From the NCBI GenBank assembly GCA_021789895.1, contig JAJYIU010000017.1, positions 1-64,000 of the forward strand: a stretch of 64,000 bases of DNA, given 5' to 3'. A program made the translations under genes and the position numbers. Positions 26,654 to 36,442 of the stretch are shown here, piece by piece (position 1 is the stretch's first letter; the number at the start of each line of letters is the position of its first letter). The DNA comes from Acidobacteriota bacterium. GTDB taxonomy: Bacteria; Acidobacteriota; Terriglobia; Terriglobales; SCQP01. Below the pieces are notes generated by a model, which made no database searches, was not told the origin of the DNA, and saw only the letters and a program-made list of their open reading frames with translations.

Positions 26654-29083
26654 TCACTCGACCCGCAGGGCGGTGATGGGATTGACCGAGGCGGCGGCGC
26701 GGGCGGGCAGCCAGGCCGCCGCCAGGGCGATGGCGAAAAACAGCAGCGACACGGAGGCGAGGGTCAGCGGATCGGCGATAGAAACGCCATAGAGCAGGTT
26801 TTTCAGCAGCAACGCCGAAGGCACCGCCGCCAGCAGGCCGCAGCCGATTCCCCACAGGGAGAGCCGCAGGCTGCCGCGCAAAACCAACCGGATCAGCTCG
26901 GCGCGGTTCGCGCCCAGCGCCTGGCGAACCCCCATTTCGCGCGTGCGCTGCGCGACGCTGAAGGAGATCACCCCATAAATTCCCACCGCCGCCAGCAACA
27001 GGGCCAAAGCGGCGAAGATGGCCAGCAGGCGCATGGGGGCGCGGCGGCCGTTTTCCGAGTTGCGCACGATCTGGCGGAAGGTGCGCACCTGGTAGAGCGG
27101 CTCGTCAATCGAAAAGCGGTGAATGGCGGCGCGGATGGCGGGCACGGCGGCGAGCGCATCGCCGCGGGCGCGCGCGACGACGGACATATTGTCCACCAGC
27201 GAAGGCAGGTACTGCGGAGGAATCTGATTGACGGCCAGATAAACTTGCGACTGGATTTTCGCGCCAGCGTCGGAAGCCAGGCCCCAGTGGCTGATGTGAC
27301 CGACCACGCCCACAATGCGCAACGGCCCGATGAACTGGGCATACAGGATTTTGCCCACCGGATTTTGGCCGGGAAAAGCGGAGCGGGCGAGGTGCTGATC
27401 CACGACCACGACCGGGGGCTGAGCGGCGCGGTCGGCGGCGGAAAGAAAACGGCCGCGCAGCAGGGGAATGCCCATAGCCTGGCGGTAGCCGGGGGTGACG
27501 CAGTAGAACAAGGTGGGCGCCATGCGATGGATCGGCGGCGGCGGGCCGGGGCGGGTCCAATAGCCGATTTCGCTGTCGTTGCCCATTAACGGCAGCAGCG
27601 AGGTCAGGCCGGCGGCTTCGACGCCCGGCGTCCGCGCGACGGCGCGGGTGGTAGCGCGCAGGTCTTGACGGATGGCGACCGGAGAAACGGCGGCGCCGGG
27701 AGGCAAGGCCATGGCGAAGGTGAGGACATGGTGCGGATTAAAGCCGGGGTTGAGTTGAAATAAAGCGCGCAGGCTGCGCAGCATCAAGCCGGCGCCGAAC
27801 AGCAGAACCAGGGTGAGGGCGATTTCGCCCACGATCAGCAGCGACTGGGCGCGGGTGCGGGAACTGCCGCCGCGTCCCCCTTCTTTCAGTTCCTGTTGCA
27901 GATCGAGGTGGAGGTTGTGGAACAGCGGCGCCAGGCCGAAGAGGATTCCGGTCAGGACGGCAATACTCAGGGTGAAAGCCAGGACCGGCAGGTTGATGGC
28001 CGGCTGCGCGCCGCCGGGCAGAGGGCCGGGCACGAGCGCCAGCAGCGGAGCCAGGCTGAGCCGGGCCAGGCCGACGCCCAGGATGCCGCCCGCCAGCGAC
28101 AGCAGCACGCTTTCAGTAAAAAGCTGGCGCGCCAGCCGCGCCGGGCCGGCGCCCAGCGCGCTGCGCATGGCGAATTCGCGGTTGCGCTGCATCGAGCGCA
28201 CCAAGAGCAGGTTGGCAACGTTGGCGCAGGCAATGAGCAAGACCAGGCCGACCGCGCCCAGCAGCATCCAGATGGTATTGCGCGAGCCCCTTACTTCCCA
28301 ATCCGGCAGCGATTCCACTGCCGCGCCCACATGCGAATCGGCCACCGGATAAGCCCGGGCCAGATTCAGCGCCACGGTTTTCATGTCCGCCCGCGCCGTA
28401 GCCAGGCGGGCGCCGGGGCGCAGGCGCGCGAACACCTCAATCCCCGGTTCGATCCGGCGGTCTTCGAGAAATGCAGGATTGATCTGGGCCAGGGGGGCAT
28501 AGAGCTCGACCCAGTTGTATGGGCGGAAATGGCGAGGCGCGACCCCGACGATGGTATAGCTCTTGCCATTCAAGACCATGCCGCGGCCCAGCACCGCGCG
28601 GCTGCGTGCGAATTTATGCACCCATAAGCCATAGCCCAAAATGGCCGCCGGCCGGCCGCCGGGCCGGTCTTCTTCCGCATTAAAGCTGCGCCCCAGGGTC
28701 AAAGGCGCGCCCAAGACATGAAAGAAGTTGGCCGAAATATCACTGGCATTGAGGAGTTGCGCCGCGCCGTTGCCGGTGTAGTTGAAACTGGTAAAGTTCA
28801 TCGCGGCCATATCGGAAAAGCTATGGTTCAGCCGCCGCCAGTCCTGAAAGTTCAAATAGGCAACCGACGAGTGGTTGAATTGCACGGTCGTTTGAAAGAC
28901 GCGCACCAGGCGCCGGGGATGCGCAAAAGGAAGCGGCGCCAGCAAGACCCCGTCCACCACGCTGAAAATGGCCGAGTTGGCGCCAATGCCCAGCGCCAGG
29001 GTCAGGACGGCGACGAGGGTAAAGCCGGGCGCTTTGGCCAGCATTCGCAGCCCGATGCGCAGGTCTTGCAGAAAGCCGTTCAT
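26654..29083 (-). CDS. ADOP-type (MacB-like) orphan ABC permease
   Basis: Read from ATG 29083 ([20 protein letters not shown]) the protein has 809 residues; the frame is open a little further upstream but this is the family N-terminus. It shows [18 protein letters not shown], a MacB-PCD periplasmic domain, the FtsX-like block [26 protein letters not shown] and a second half that ends in [17 protein letters not shown]. It is the third such permease in the window and is closer in sequence to the classical ADOP consensus than the other two. No ATPase neighbour is present. The CAP gene downstream may share its transcript. Confidence 0.88.
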   Translation of the reverse strand: MNGFLQDLRIGLRMLAKAPGFTLVAVLTLALGIGANSAIFSVVDGVLLAPLPFAHPRRLVRVFQTTVQFNHSSVAYLNFQDWRRLNHSFSDMAAMNFTSFNYTGNGAAQLLNASDISANFFHVLGAPLTLGRSFNAEEDRPGGRPAAILGYGLWVHKFARSRAVLGRGMVLNGKSYTIVGVAPRHFRPYNWVELYAPLAQINPAFLEDRRIEPGIEVFARLRPGARLATARADMKTVALNLARAYPVADSHVGAAVESLPDWEVRGSRNTIWMLLGAVGLVLLIACANVANLLLVRSMQRNREFAMRSALGAGPARLARQLFTESVLLSLAGGILGVGLARLSLAPLLALVPGPLPGGAQPAINLPVLAFTLSIAVLTGILFGLAPLFHNLHLDLQQELKEGGRGGSSRTRAQSLLIVGEIALTLVLLFGAGLMLRSLRALFQLNPGFNPHHVLTFAMALPPGAAVSPVAIRQDLRATTRAVARTPGVEAAGLTSLLPLMGNDSEIGYWTRPGPPPPIHRMAPTLFYCVTPGYRQAMGIPLLRGRFLSAADRAAQPPVVVVDQHLARSAFPGQNPVGKILYAQFIGPLRIVGVVGHISHWGLASDAGAKIQSQVYLAVNQIPPQYLPSLVDNMSVVARARGDALAAVPAIRAAIHRFSIDEPLYQVRTFRQIVRNSENGRRAPMRLLAIFAALALLLAAVGIYGVISFSVAQRTREMGVRQALGANRAELIRLVLRGSLRLSLWGIGCGLLAAVPSALLLKNLLYGVSIADPLTLASVSLLFFAIALAAAWLPARAAASVNPITALRVE

Positions 29084-29200
29084 GGGCGGTCGAAACCCTC
29101 CCATCTTAAGTACGCGGTTCATTGGCCGGGAAGTTCCGGGTAAATCTAAAATTGCCCGGCCGGGCCTGCGGGCGCGGCCGGAGGGCGGAGCGGGGGTGGT

Positions 29201-29893
29201 TCAGGCAACCTGGCGGCGATGTTTAGTACCAAATGGCGGCGGAGGGTTGCCGAGGGCGCGCAGGTGGTAGAGCAGGCGGTCGAGCGCCACCTGCAGGCGG
29301 GTGAAGCGCTCGCGATAATGCAAGTAGGGGGTGAGCAGTTCGCGATGCAGGCGGTCGAGGTAGCCGGAAAAGGCATCCAGCGCCGCCGGTTCGCCTTCGG
29401 CGAGCACATTTTTGCCGGCCAGCAAACGCGCCGGCGGGCCGGCATCCACGCCGGCCTGCGCCGGCGGCAAGCCATTCAGGCGGCGGTACAGATAGTCGGC
29501 GGCGGCGCGCGGGTGAACGCCCGCTTCCGGACGCGCTTGGGCAATGGCGTCGGCGACGCCGGCCAGCCAGGCGGATAAATCATCGGCCAATTGAGCACAG
29601 TCGCGCTCGAACTGACGGGCGGCGGCATGGGTTTCGGCGCCCGGGCCGGAGGCGGCCCAGGCCGGCGATGGATCCGGCAGGAGCGGCTGCGGCAGCAGCG
29701 GCTGCCAGTTGGCCGAGGCATCGAGCGCCACCAGCGGCGCGCGCGTCGTGACCAGGTCGCGATATTCCGCTTCCATGCGCCGCGCCAGCGGCAGGAACAG
29801 ACGGCGGCGGCGCGCCCGGCGCAAGGCATGCGCCAGGCCGGAAAGCGCCAAGACAACGCTCGCACCGATCAGCAGCCAGAACCCCAAACCCAT
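29201..29893 (-). CDS. Membrane-anchored hypothetical protein
   Basis: This 230-residue protein has one N-terminal membrane segment (GLGFWLLIGASVVLALSGLA, residues 2-21) followed by a very basic stretch (RRARRRRLFL) and a predicted cytoplasmic helical domain rich in Ala, Leu and Arg. No family is recognised. The helical portion contains several Tyr/Arg-rich repeats near the end (YLDRLHRELLTPYLHYRERF). It sits between purB and an ADOP gene on the same strand, 76 bases after purB. Confidence 0.65.
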   Translation of the reverse strand: MGLGFWLLIGASVVLALSGLAHALRRARRRRLFLPLARRMEAEYRDLVTTRAPLVALDASANWQPLLPQPLLPDPSPAWAASGPGAETHAAARQFERDCAQLADDLSAWLAGVADAIAQARPEAGVHPRAAADYLYRRLNGLPPAQAGVDAGPPARLLAGKNVLAEGEPAALDAFSGYLDRLHRELLTPYLHYRERFTRLQVALDRLLYHLRALGNPPPPFGTKHRRQVA

Positions 29894-29969
29894 TCGTGAA
29901 TCTCCCTCGAGAAGAGAAATTACCGCTTCCTATGAATTTTATAATCAGACGGGACAAATCGCAGGCGGC

Positions 29970-31271
29970 TTAGGGGGTTTCGGCCAGGGCGCGCTCGATG
30001 ATGGCGTCGGCATGGCGGAGCTGGCGGCGCAGGTCGAAGGCGGAGGCCAGGGTTTGGGGCTTGACGCGGGCGCGGATTTCCGGGTCGGCTTCGATCAGCT
30101 CGCGCAGCTCGCGGCCGCTGCGCTGGCTTTCCTGCGCGTGGCGCTGGACCCAGCGATAGGCTTCTTCGCGGGCGACGCCGGCGGCGGCCAATTCGAGCAG
30201 GAGCTGGCCGGAATAGATCAAGCCGCGCGAGAGATCGAGATTCTGGCGCATGCGGTCGGGATATACGACCAACTGGTCAAGCAGGGCGGTGGTTTTGGCC
30301 AGCATGTAGTCGAGCAGGATGGCGCTGTCGGGCAGGATGACGCGCTCGACCGAGCTGTGACTGATGTCGCGTTCGTGCCAGAGGGCGACGTTTTCGAGCG
30401 CCGATTGGGCGTAGCCGCGCAGCAGGCGCGCCAGGCCGCAAAGCTGCTCGGCGGTAATCGGATTGCGCTTGTGCGGCATCGCGGAGGAGCCTTTTTGACT
30501 GCGGCTGAAGAATTCTTCGGCTTCGCCCACCTCACTGCGCTGCAAGTGGCGGATTTCAGTGGCGATTTTTTCGATCGAGGCGCCGGCGAGCGCGAGCGCG
30601 CAGAGCCAGGCGGCATGGCGGTCGCGCTGCAGCACCTGGTTGGAAACGGCGGTGGGGCGCAAGCCCAGGCGCTCGCAAACCCGGGCTTCCACCTCGGGTG
30701 CCAGGTGGGCGTAAGTGCCGACCGCGCCGCTGAGCATGCCGACGCGCAGGTCCTCGGCGGCGGCCTGCAGCCGGCGCTGGTTGCGCACGTTTTCGCTGTA
30801 CCAGAGCGCGAACTTGAGTCCCAGGGTGATGGGCTCGGCGTGCATGCCGTGGGTGCGCCCCACCATGGGGGTATGGCGGAATTCGCGCGCCCGGCGCGCC
30901 AGCACTTCCCCCAATTCCCGCTGGCCGGCGGCCAGCAACCCGGCGGCGGCGCGCAATTGCAGCGCCTGGCCGGTGTCAATGATATCGTTCGAGGTCAGGC
31001 CAAAATGCAGCCAGCGCGCTTCCTCGCCGACCTGTTCGGCGACGGCGGTGGTGAAAGCGATCACGTCGTGCCGCACCTCGGCTTCGATGGCCTGAATCCG
31101 CTCCAGGCTGAAGCCGCCGCGGTCGCGAATGGCGCGCGCCGCTTCGGCGGGGATGAGGCCCATTTCCGCCTGCACTTCGGCGGCGGTCTGCTCCACTTGC
31201 AGCCATTGCCGGAATCGGTTTTCGTCGGACCAGATGCGGCCCATGGGGGGACGGGTGTAGCGGGGAATCAT
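29970..31271 (-). CDS. purB: Adenylosuccinate lyase
   Basis: The 433-residue protein matches the short bacterial PurB form. It begins MIPRYTRPPMGRIWSDENRF and has the substrate-binding segments HFGLTSNDIIDT and MVGRTHGMHAEPITLG. It also has the fumarase/aspartase superfamily signature GSSAMPHKRNP, with the catalytic serine in the flexible loop, then HERDISHSSVERVILPD. It cleaves SAICAR and adenylosuccinate, releasing fumarate, in purine synthesis in the cytoplasm. The full length and intact motifs indicate an active enzyme. Confidence 0.96.
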   Translation of the reverse strand: MIPRYTRPPMGRIWSDENRFRQWLQVEQTAAEVQAEMGLIPAEAARAIRDRGGFSLERIQAIEAEVRHDVIAFTTAVAEQVGEEARWLHFGLTSNDIIDTGQALQLRAAAGLLAAGQRELGEVLARRAREFRHTPMVGRTHGMHAEPITLGLKFALWYSENVRNQRRLQAAAEDLRVGMLSGAVGTYAHLAPEVEARVCERLGLRPTAVSNQVLQRDRHAAWLCALALAGASIEKIATEIRHLQRSEVGEAEEFFSRSQKGSSAMPHKRNPITAEQLCGLARLLRGYAQSALENVALWHERDISHSSVERVILPDSAILLDYMLAKTTALLDQLVVYPDRMRQNLDLSRGLIYSGQLLLELAAAGVAREEAYRWVQRHAQESQRSGRELRELIEADPEIRARVKPQTLASAFDLRRQLRHADAIIERALAETP

Positions 31272-31366
31272 AGGCGTTAGAGAAAGGGAAATGTTAGCAA
31301 AGAAGCAGCCGGGGCGCAGTCACCTCATCCCGGCCGCGGGCGGCGCGGGAAGGGTTCTTTTTTCCA

Positions 31367-31395
31367 TTAACATACATACGTAAAAGGCATATTAT
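31367..31395 (+). promoter_or_regulatory. Predicted sigma-70-type promoter of the toxin module
   Basis: TTAACA (31367-31372) and TATTAT (31390-31395) are separated by 17 bases, each one mismatch from consensus. A TACGTA palindrome (31377-31382) lies in the spacer and could be an autoregulation site. Transcription would start near 31402, almost at the Shine-Dalgarno (GGAG, 31402-31405) of the first gene, so the leader would be very short. Confidence 0.55.
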
Positions 31396-31414
31396 AAGAA
31401 CGGAGTGGATTTTT

Positions 31415-31777
31415 ATGGTTGAACCGCAAAAAGTGTTGTCGCCTAAAGCCCACGTTTCCGATCTCCACGTGATTTTTTCCAACCCGGAATGGGCCCTGGC
31501 GCAGTTCAACTGGGACGGCAAGCCGGCCTTGGGCGTGCGCTGGAATGGTTCGCCGGAAGAAGCGGGCGATGTCGGCCAACCGCAAAGCCGCGGCGTACCT
31601 ACCTGGTTTGTGCTGCCGGAAGAATTACAACAAATCGTACAGACGGTTTTTTTGACGGCACGAAAAATTGCCGAATCGGCCCTGGCACAGGGCTATGCCG
31701 CGATGGCGGCGGATCGGCAGCGCGAAATCGAGGCGGGCGAATGGAGTGAAGCGCTGGTGGGCGATGCCTCGCGCTAA
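31415..31777 (+). CDS. Putative antitoxin-like partner of MazF, unknown family
   Basis: The 120-residue protein overlaps the start of the MazF-type gene by 14 bases, the usual layout of a toxin-antitoxin pair. The middle (NPEWALAQFNWDGKPALGVRWNG) looks like a small beta-structured domain, and the end is an acidic helix (AADRQREIEAGEWSEAL) reminiscent of toxin-wrapping tails of antitoxins. It does not read as MazE, PemI, AbrB or RHH. The antitoxin role is inferred from gene order only; it could instead be an unrelated protein. A GGAG ribosome-binding site lies 9 bases before the ATG. Confidence 0.6.
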   Translation: MVEPQKVLSPKAHVSDLHVIFSNPEWALAQFNWDGKPALGVRWNGSPEEAGDVGQPQSRGVPTWFVLPEELQQIVQTVFLTARKIAESALAQGYAAMAADRQREIEAGEWSEALVGDASR

Positions 31778-32093
31778 ACGCGGGGAAGTCTGGTGGGTTT
31801 CCTTTTCCTCCGCGCAAGGCGGGGAAATTCAAAAAACCCGCCCTGCGGTGATCCTCAGCAATGATCTGGCGAATGCGGTTTTGAACCGCGTGGTAGTTGT
31901 GCCCTTATCCACGCAAATTCAACGCATCTATCCAGGTGAAGCACCGGTGACCTGTAACTCTCAGCGCGCCAAAGCCATGGCCGATCAGCTCGCCACGGTG
32001 GCAATGGAACGCTTGCGCAATCGTTTATGCGTACTGGCGCTCTCCGATCTGCGTGCGGTCGAAGCCGCCGTACGCCAGCATTTGCAGTTTTGA
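31764..32093 (+). CDS. PemK/MazF-family endoribonuclease toxin
   Basis: From ATG 31764 the 109-residue product begins MPRAKRGEVWWVSF. It shows the family pattern RGEVWWV, then IQKTRPAVILSNDLAN, then VVVVPLSTQI, and near the end MADQLATVAMERL. The RPAVILSND arginine and the downstream threonine in the QLATV segment correspond to MazF active-site positions. MazF toxins cleave mRNA or other RNAs at short specific sequences. The frame is open further upstream, but those codons belong to the preceding gene in another frame. The upstream gene supplies the probable antitoxin. Confidence 0.85.
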   Translation: MPRAKRGEVWWVSFSSAQGGEIQKTRPAVILSNDLANAVLNRVVVVPLSTQIQRIYPGEAPVTCNSQRAKAMADQLATVAMERLRNRLCVLALSDLRAVEAAVRQHLQF

Positions 32094-32100
32094 AGGGCGG

Positions 32101-33003
32101 TCAGGCCTTGGGGTGGGCGCGGTCGTAGATTTGCATCAATTGGCGCAGGTCGGTTTGGGTATAGCGCTGGGTGGTGCTGAGGCTTTCGTGGCCGAGCATT
32201 TCCTGAATCGCGCGCAGGTCGGCGCCTTCGCCCAACAGATGCGAGGCAAAGGCGTGGCGGAAGGCGTGCGGATGGAGCGAAGGCGACAGGTGCAGGCGCA
32301 GGGCGTAGAAGCGTATGCGGCGGCGGACGGAGCGCGGGTCGAGCCGGGTGCCGCCGCGGTTGAGCAACAGCGCCGCGGCGGGGCCCGGCTGGGCGCGCGC
32401 GAGGATGGCCTGACGCTCGGGCAGATAGGCCAGCAGCGCTTCCAGGGCCTTGTCGCCGAAGGGCACCAAGCGCTCCTTGCGTCCCTTGCCGCGCACGCGC
32501 AGCAGTTGCTGCTCGCGGTCCACGTCATTCAGATCCAGCCCGGTCAATTCGCTCACGCGCAGGCCGCAGCCGTAGAGCAGCTCGAGCAGGCAGCGGTCGC
32601 GGGCAGGGAAGGGCGCGCCGGCGACGCCGGCGGCGCCGTCGAGCAGGCAGCGCATCTCTTCCGGCTTGGGGATGACCGGCAGCCGGCGCTGCTGGCGCGG
32701 GGCGGCGACCAGCTTGGCGGGATTTTCGGCGAGCCGGCCTTCGCGCGCGAGATAACGAAAGAGCGAGCGCAGCGTGGCCAGGCGGCGGGCGAGCGAGCTT
32801 TTGGCGGCGCCGCGGCCGTGCAGCGCGGCTAAAAATTCGCGGATGCGCAGGTGATCAATCGCGGCCACCTCGGTATCCGGGCCAAGAAATTCGCGGAACT
32901 GGCGCAGGTCGGCGGCGTAATTGCGCAGGGTATGCGGGCTGGCGGCGCGCTCGCCGCGCAGGTAATGATCGAGAAATTCCTGGATGGCATCCGCCAGACG
33001 CAT
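32101..33003 (-). CDS. xerC: Tyrosine recombinase XerC/XerD type
   Basis: Read from ATG 33003 (MRLADAIQEFLDHY) the protein has 300 residues, the normal Xer length. It has an N-terminal SAM-like core-binding domain and a catalytic domain whose active-site residues can be placed at Arg149 (CGLRVSEL), Lys173, His246 and Arg249 (HPHAFRH), His272 (LGHESL) and Tyr281 (TTQRYTQ). Xer recombinases resolve chromosome dimers at dif. It follows trmFO on the same strand after 110 bases, the trmFO-xer order known in many bacteria, which favours the housekeeping XerC over a phage integrase. Confidence 0.92.
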   Translation of the reverse strand: MRLADAIQEFLDHYLRGERAASPHTLRNYAADLRQFREFLGPDTEVAAIDHLRIREFLAALHGRGAAKSSLARRLATLRSLFRYLAREGRLAENPAKLVAAPRQQRRLPVIPKPEEMRCLLDGAAGVAGAPFPARDRCLLELLYGCGLRVSELTGLDLNDVDREQQLLRVRGKGRKERLVPFGDKALEALLAYLPERQAILARAQPGPAAALLLNRGGTRLDPRSVRRRIRFYALRLHLSPSLHPHAFRHAFASHLLGEGADLRAIQEMLGHESLSTTQRYTQTDLRQLMQIYDRAHPKA

Positions 33004-33113
33004 GCGCTTTCCTGTTCCGAATTTAGCCGGGATGCGGATGCGGCGCGGGAAAAATTGCGGCGGCGCGGTTGGCAAACTGGATGCTGCTTAAAGCCAACAT
33101 CCAAGCCCGCGGT

Positions 33114-34469
33114 TCAGGACGCGGCGGCGGCGCCGGCGGGCTGGTGCGCGCGCCACCAGGAATCGAAGTCCCGCATGGCGGCCTGGCAGATGCGTTCATG
33201 GCGCTCGGCGCGGCTGAGCCCGGCGGCCGCATTCAGCGGCGGAAGCAGGTCGAAGGTCATGTTGGCGGGTGCGTAATGGCCCGGATCGGCGGATTGCATA
33301 TAGGCAAGCAAGGAGCCCAGCGCGCTGGCGCGCGGCGGAGCGGCGGCGGCAAGCCCAAGCGCGGCGCGGGCCGCCAGCGTGCCGGCCACGAAGCCGGTGG
33401 CGATGGCCTCGACGTAGCCTTCGGTGCCGCACAACTGGCCGGCCACGAAGAGGCCGGGGTGGCGGCGCAGTTGCAGCGCCGGCGACAGCACGGCGGGGGC
33501 GTTGAGGTAAGTATTGCGATGCACCTGGCCGAAGCGGAGGAACTCGGCGCGGCGCAGCGCCGGCACCCGGCGCAACACGCGCGCCTGCTCGGCGAAGCGG
33601 AGATGATTTTGGCAGCCGACCAGGTTATAGGCGCCGGCGCGCTGGTTCTCGCGCCGCAACTGCAGCACGGCGTAGGGCAGGCGCCCGGTGCGCGGGTCGG
33701 GCAGGCCGACGGGCTTGAACGGGCCGAAGCGCAGGGTATCGCGGCCGCGGCGCGCCAGTTCTTCCAGCGGCAGGCAGGCTTCGAAGTAGCGGCTTTGTTC
33801 GAAGGCGTGCAGCGGATACGATTCGGCCCGCGCCAGTTCCGCGTAAAAGTCCTCGTATTCGCCGCGGTCGAGCGGACAGTTGAGGTAATCGGGCTCGCCG
33901 CGGCCATAGCGGTTGGCGGCGTAAGCATGCTCGTAATCGAGCGAATCGGCGGCCACGATGGGGCTGATGGCGTCGTAAAAATACAAATGCGCGGCGCCGG
34001 CCAGATCGGCCAGTTCGGCGGCCAGCGGAGCGCTGGTCAACGGCCCGGTGGCGATGACCACCGGGGCGCGGCGGTCGAGCGCCCGCAGCTCGCGCACTTC
34101 CTCGCGCACCAGCTCAATGCGGGGCGCTTCCGCCAGCCGGCGCTCGATCTCGGCGGAAAAACGCAGCCGGTCCACGGTCAACGCCTGGCCGCCGGGGATG
34201 CGCGCCGCCTCGGCGCAGGCCAGCAGCAGGGAGCCGGCGGCGCGCAATTCGCGCTTGAGCTGCCAGGGGGCGGAGCCGGGGGCTTCCGACTTGAGCGAGT
34301 TCGAGCAGACCAGCTCGCCCAGGCCGCCGGTGGTGTGCGCCGGGGTGGTGAGCCGCGGGCGCATTTCGTAGAGCCGCACCCGGCATCCCTGGCGGGCCGC
34401 CTGCCAGGCCGCTTCCGGGCCGGCCAGCCCGCCGCCGACGATTTGTAAACAGGCAGTATCCAAGGCCAA
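33114..34469 (-). CDS. trmFO: Folate- and FAD-dependent tRNA (uracil-5-)-methyltransferase TrmFO
   Basis: The 451-residue protein starts with the FAD-binding IVGGGLAGPEAAWQAARQG and contains characteristic TrmFO stretches: LYEMRP, LVCSNSLKSE, then ALTVDRLRFS, VIATGPLTS, YFYDAISPIV, and near the C-terminus LFVAGQLCGTEGYVEAIATG. TrmFO adds the methyl of ribothymidine at tRNA position 54, using methylenetetrahydrofolate rather than SAM. Length and motifs are complete. It lies directly upstream of xerC, and a strong hairpin separates it from the htrA-type gene behind it. Confidence 0.94.
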   Translation of the reverse strand: MALDTACLQIVGGGLAGPEAAWQAARQGCRVRLYEMRPRLTTPAHTTGGLGELVCSNSLKSEAPGSAPWQLKRELRAAGSLLLACAEAARIPGGQALTVDRLRFSAEIERRLAEAPRIELVREEVRELRALDRRAPVVIATGPLTSAPLAAELADLAGAAHLYFYDAISPIVAADSLDYEHAYAANRYGRGEPDYLNCPLDRGEYEDFYAELARAESYPLHAFEQSRYFEACLPLEELARRGRDTLRFGPFKPVGLPDPRTGRLPYAVLQLRRENQRAGAYNLVGCQNHLRFAEQARVLRRVPALRRAEFLRFGQVHRNTYLNAPAVLSPALQLRRHPGLFVAGQLCGTEGYVEAIATGFVAGTLAARAALGLAAAAPPRASALGSLLAYMQSADPGHYAPANMTFDLLPPLNAAAGLSRAERHERICQAAMRDFDSWWRAHQPAGAAAAS

Positions 34470-34477
34470 AAGAGGTT

Positions 34478-34518
34478 TAAAAATCAGGAAGGGCCAGGCG
34501 GGGTCGCCGCCTGGCCCT
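34478..34518 (-). terminator. Rho-independent terminator downstream of the HtrA gene
   Basis: A perfect 12-bp stem (AGGGCCAGGCGG at 34490-34501, CCGCCTGGCCCT at 34507-34518) with a 5-base loop is followed on the minus strand by TCCTGATTTTT. It lies between the stop of the HtrA gene and the start of trmFO and should stop htrA transcripts. Confidence 0.6.
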
Positions 34519-34541
34519 CTCCTTTAGCTAAGCCCAACCGG

Positions 34542-36116
34542 CTATTTCGCCGGCGAACCGGTGGTGGGGTACACCATGATGAAGACGCTGCCGCCATTGG
34601 CGCCCCGTCCGGAATAGATCAGCAGCAGTAAGGGTTTGCCGGCCGGAGCCTGGCCGAGCAGGCGCTGCAGATCCGCTTCGCTGTGCACCGGCTGGCGGTT
34701 GACCTGCTGGATCACCATGCCGCGCTGCAGGCCGGCGTTGTAAGCCGGGCTGCCGGGCATGACTTCGTCAACCACCGCGCCTTGGACATTGGACGGGATG
34801 CCGAGCTGATCGCGAACTTGCGCGGACAAGGTTTCCGAACGGATGCCCAGGTGCGCCCCCACGGTTTGATTGGGCGAGGCGGCCTGCTTGGCAGAAGGTT
34901 GAGTGGCGGCCTGGTATTTGCCCACCGTCACGTCAACCTGCTGCGGCTGGCCCTCGCGAAGGACGGTCAGGGTGGCATGCGTTCCGGGCGAAGTCAATTG
35001 CACGTCCACCTGAAGTTGGCCGGTGGAGGTAATTGTATGGCCGTTGAATTTGGTGATGACATCGCCCACCTGCAAGCCGGCTTTCGCCCCGGGGCCGCCG
35101 GCATTGACCTGCGATACCAGGGCGCCCTTGGTTCCGGGCGGCAGGTGGAAGAAGGAGTATTCGGAAGGCGAGAGCTGGTTCAGAACGATGCCCAGGAAGC
35201 CGCGGTTGACGTGTCCATACTGGATCAGTTCGGCGGTGGTCGGCTTGGCGAGGTTGCTGGGGATGGCGTAGGCGACCCCGGCGAAGGCGCCGGAGGGGGT
35301 GAGAATGGCCGAATCAATGCCAATCACCTGGCCGCGGGCGTTGACCAGCGGTCCGCCCGAGTTGCCCTGGTTGACCGCGGCGTCGGTTTGAATCATCGCC
35401 GCCGGCGCGCGGTTGCTTTGCAGATAGCTGGCTTGCCCCAGGCCGCTGACGATGCCGCGGGTGACCGTGATGCTCGGCAACCCGAAGGGATGGCCGAAGG
35501 CCATCACTCCCTGCCCGACTTTCAAAGCATCGGAATTGCCCCAGGGAATGCTGGGCAAATTGGTGGCATTGATCTTGACCACGGCCAGATCGGTGAGCGG
35601 GTCGGCGCCGACTACCTTGCAATTGCTGAAAGTCCGATTATCGGCCAGCGTGACCTCGACATAGGAGGCGTTGGCGACGACGTGGCGGTTGGTGACCACA
35701 TACCCGTCGGGCGAAATGATGAAACCGCTGCCGATGCCCTGCTCAAACTGCGGCCGATTGGGTTGCTGCTGGCCGAAGAACTGGAAAAACTGGTTGAAGG
35801 GGGAGTTTTCAAATCCCGGCGGCATGTGGCGATGGGAGACTTTGGCGGTGACATTGATGCTGACGACCGCCGGTTCGATGCGCTGGACAATCGCTTCCCG
35901 CGCCTGGTCGAGGGTGAGCAGCGGCGCCACCTGGCTGTTGCTCAGCGGGCGCAGATTCGAAAGCCGGTAATGCACTGCCGCGCGCGCATGATTGCCGCTG
36001 CTGCCGGCGTGCAGGCGATACAGCGCCAGCGAACCAGCTACGCCGGCTCCAATCAGCGCCAGAATCATCAGTTGGCGAACGCGATGCGCGCCGCTCATCC
36101 ATTCGGTTTTGGCCAT
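34542..36116 (-). CDS. HtrA/DegP-type serine protease with two PDZ domains, membrane-anchored
   Basis: The 524-residue protein starts with a single hydrophobic segment (QLMILALIGAGVAGSLALY, residues 15-33), so it is probably anchored in the inner membrane facing the periplasm. The trypsin-like domain has the triad His145 (VTNRHVV), Asp176 (DPLTDLAVVKI) and Ser253 (NQGNSGGPL). PDZ1 spans about residues 300-390 (GFLGIVLNQLSPSEY, GLQVGDVITKFNGH) and PDZ2 about 415-500 (LGIRSETLS, GLQRGMVIQQVNRQPV). Such proteases degrade misfolded envelope proteins under stress. A Gln/Asn-rich loop (QQQPNRPQ) sits before the active domain. An AAGGAG ribosome-binding site lies 6 bases before the ATG. Confidence 0.93.
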   Translation of the reverse strand: MAKTEWMSGAHRVRQLMILALIGAGVAGSLALYRLHAGSSGNHARAAVHYRLSNLRPLSNSQVAPLLTLDQAREAIVQRIEPAVVSINVTAKVSHRHMPPGFENSPFNQFFQFFGQQQPNRPQFEQGIGSGFIISPDGYVVTNRHVVANASYVEVTLADNRTFSNCKVVGADPLTDLAVVKINATNLPSIPWGNSDALKVGQGVMAFGHPFGLPSITVTRGIVSGLGQASYLQSNRAPAAMIQTDAAVNQGNSGGPLVNARGQVIGIDSAILTPSGAFAGVAYAIPSNLAKPTTAELIQYGHVNRGFLGIVLNQLSPSEYSFFHLPPGTKGALVSQVNAGGPGAKAGLQVGDVITKFNGHTITSTGQLQVDVQLTSPGTHATLTVLREGQPQQVDVTVGKYQAATQPSAKQAASPNQTVGAHLGIRSETLSAQVRDQLGIPSNVQGAVVDEVMPGSPAYNAGLQRGMVIQQVNRQPVHSEADLQRLLGQAPAGKPLLLLIYSGRGANGGSVFIMVYPTTGSPAK

Positions 36117-36442
36117 ATTCGCTCCTTGCCGTCTTTCTGACCGCTGGGTCTCCGGCTGCCGTGCGGGCGCCTTCCAGCCGCACCACGGTTACGAGTTGTA
36201 ACAATCTATCAGACGCGGCGAAAGTGTCGCCGGGTTCACAAATTTTCAGATGCCGAGGGCGCGTCCGGCAGCCACCGGGCAGCCCCAAGCCCCCTGCATT
36301 CCATCATAAGCCTGAAACCTGCGCGGGCGGGGGAGTCAGGCTAGAAACCGGCGGGGGGCTGGGCTATACTGAATAACGCTTTTGAAAGCGCATAGGCCCC
36401 GCGCCGGGGGGAACCCGGCGCGAGGTGACAGAGGAGGTTTGT
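36117..36442. promoter_or_regulatory. Divergent htrA-infC intergenic region with infC leader
   Basis: The 326 bases between the two start codons hold no convincing gene. Toward infC there is a TATACT -10-like box at 36365-36370, a 6-bp palindrome CGCTTTTGAAAGCG at 36377-36390, and an 8-bp GC stem (GCGCCGGG, loop of 5, CCCGGCGC) at 36401-36421 that ends 9 bases before the Shine-Dalgarno. The hairpin could control infC translation or transcript stability. Confidence 0.5.
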
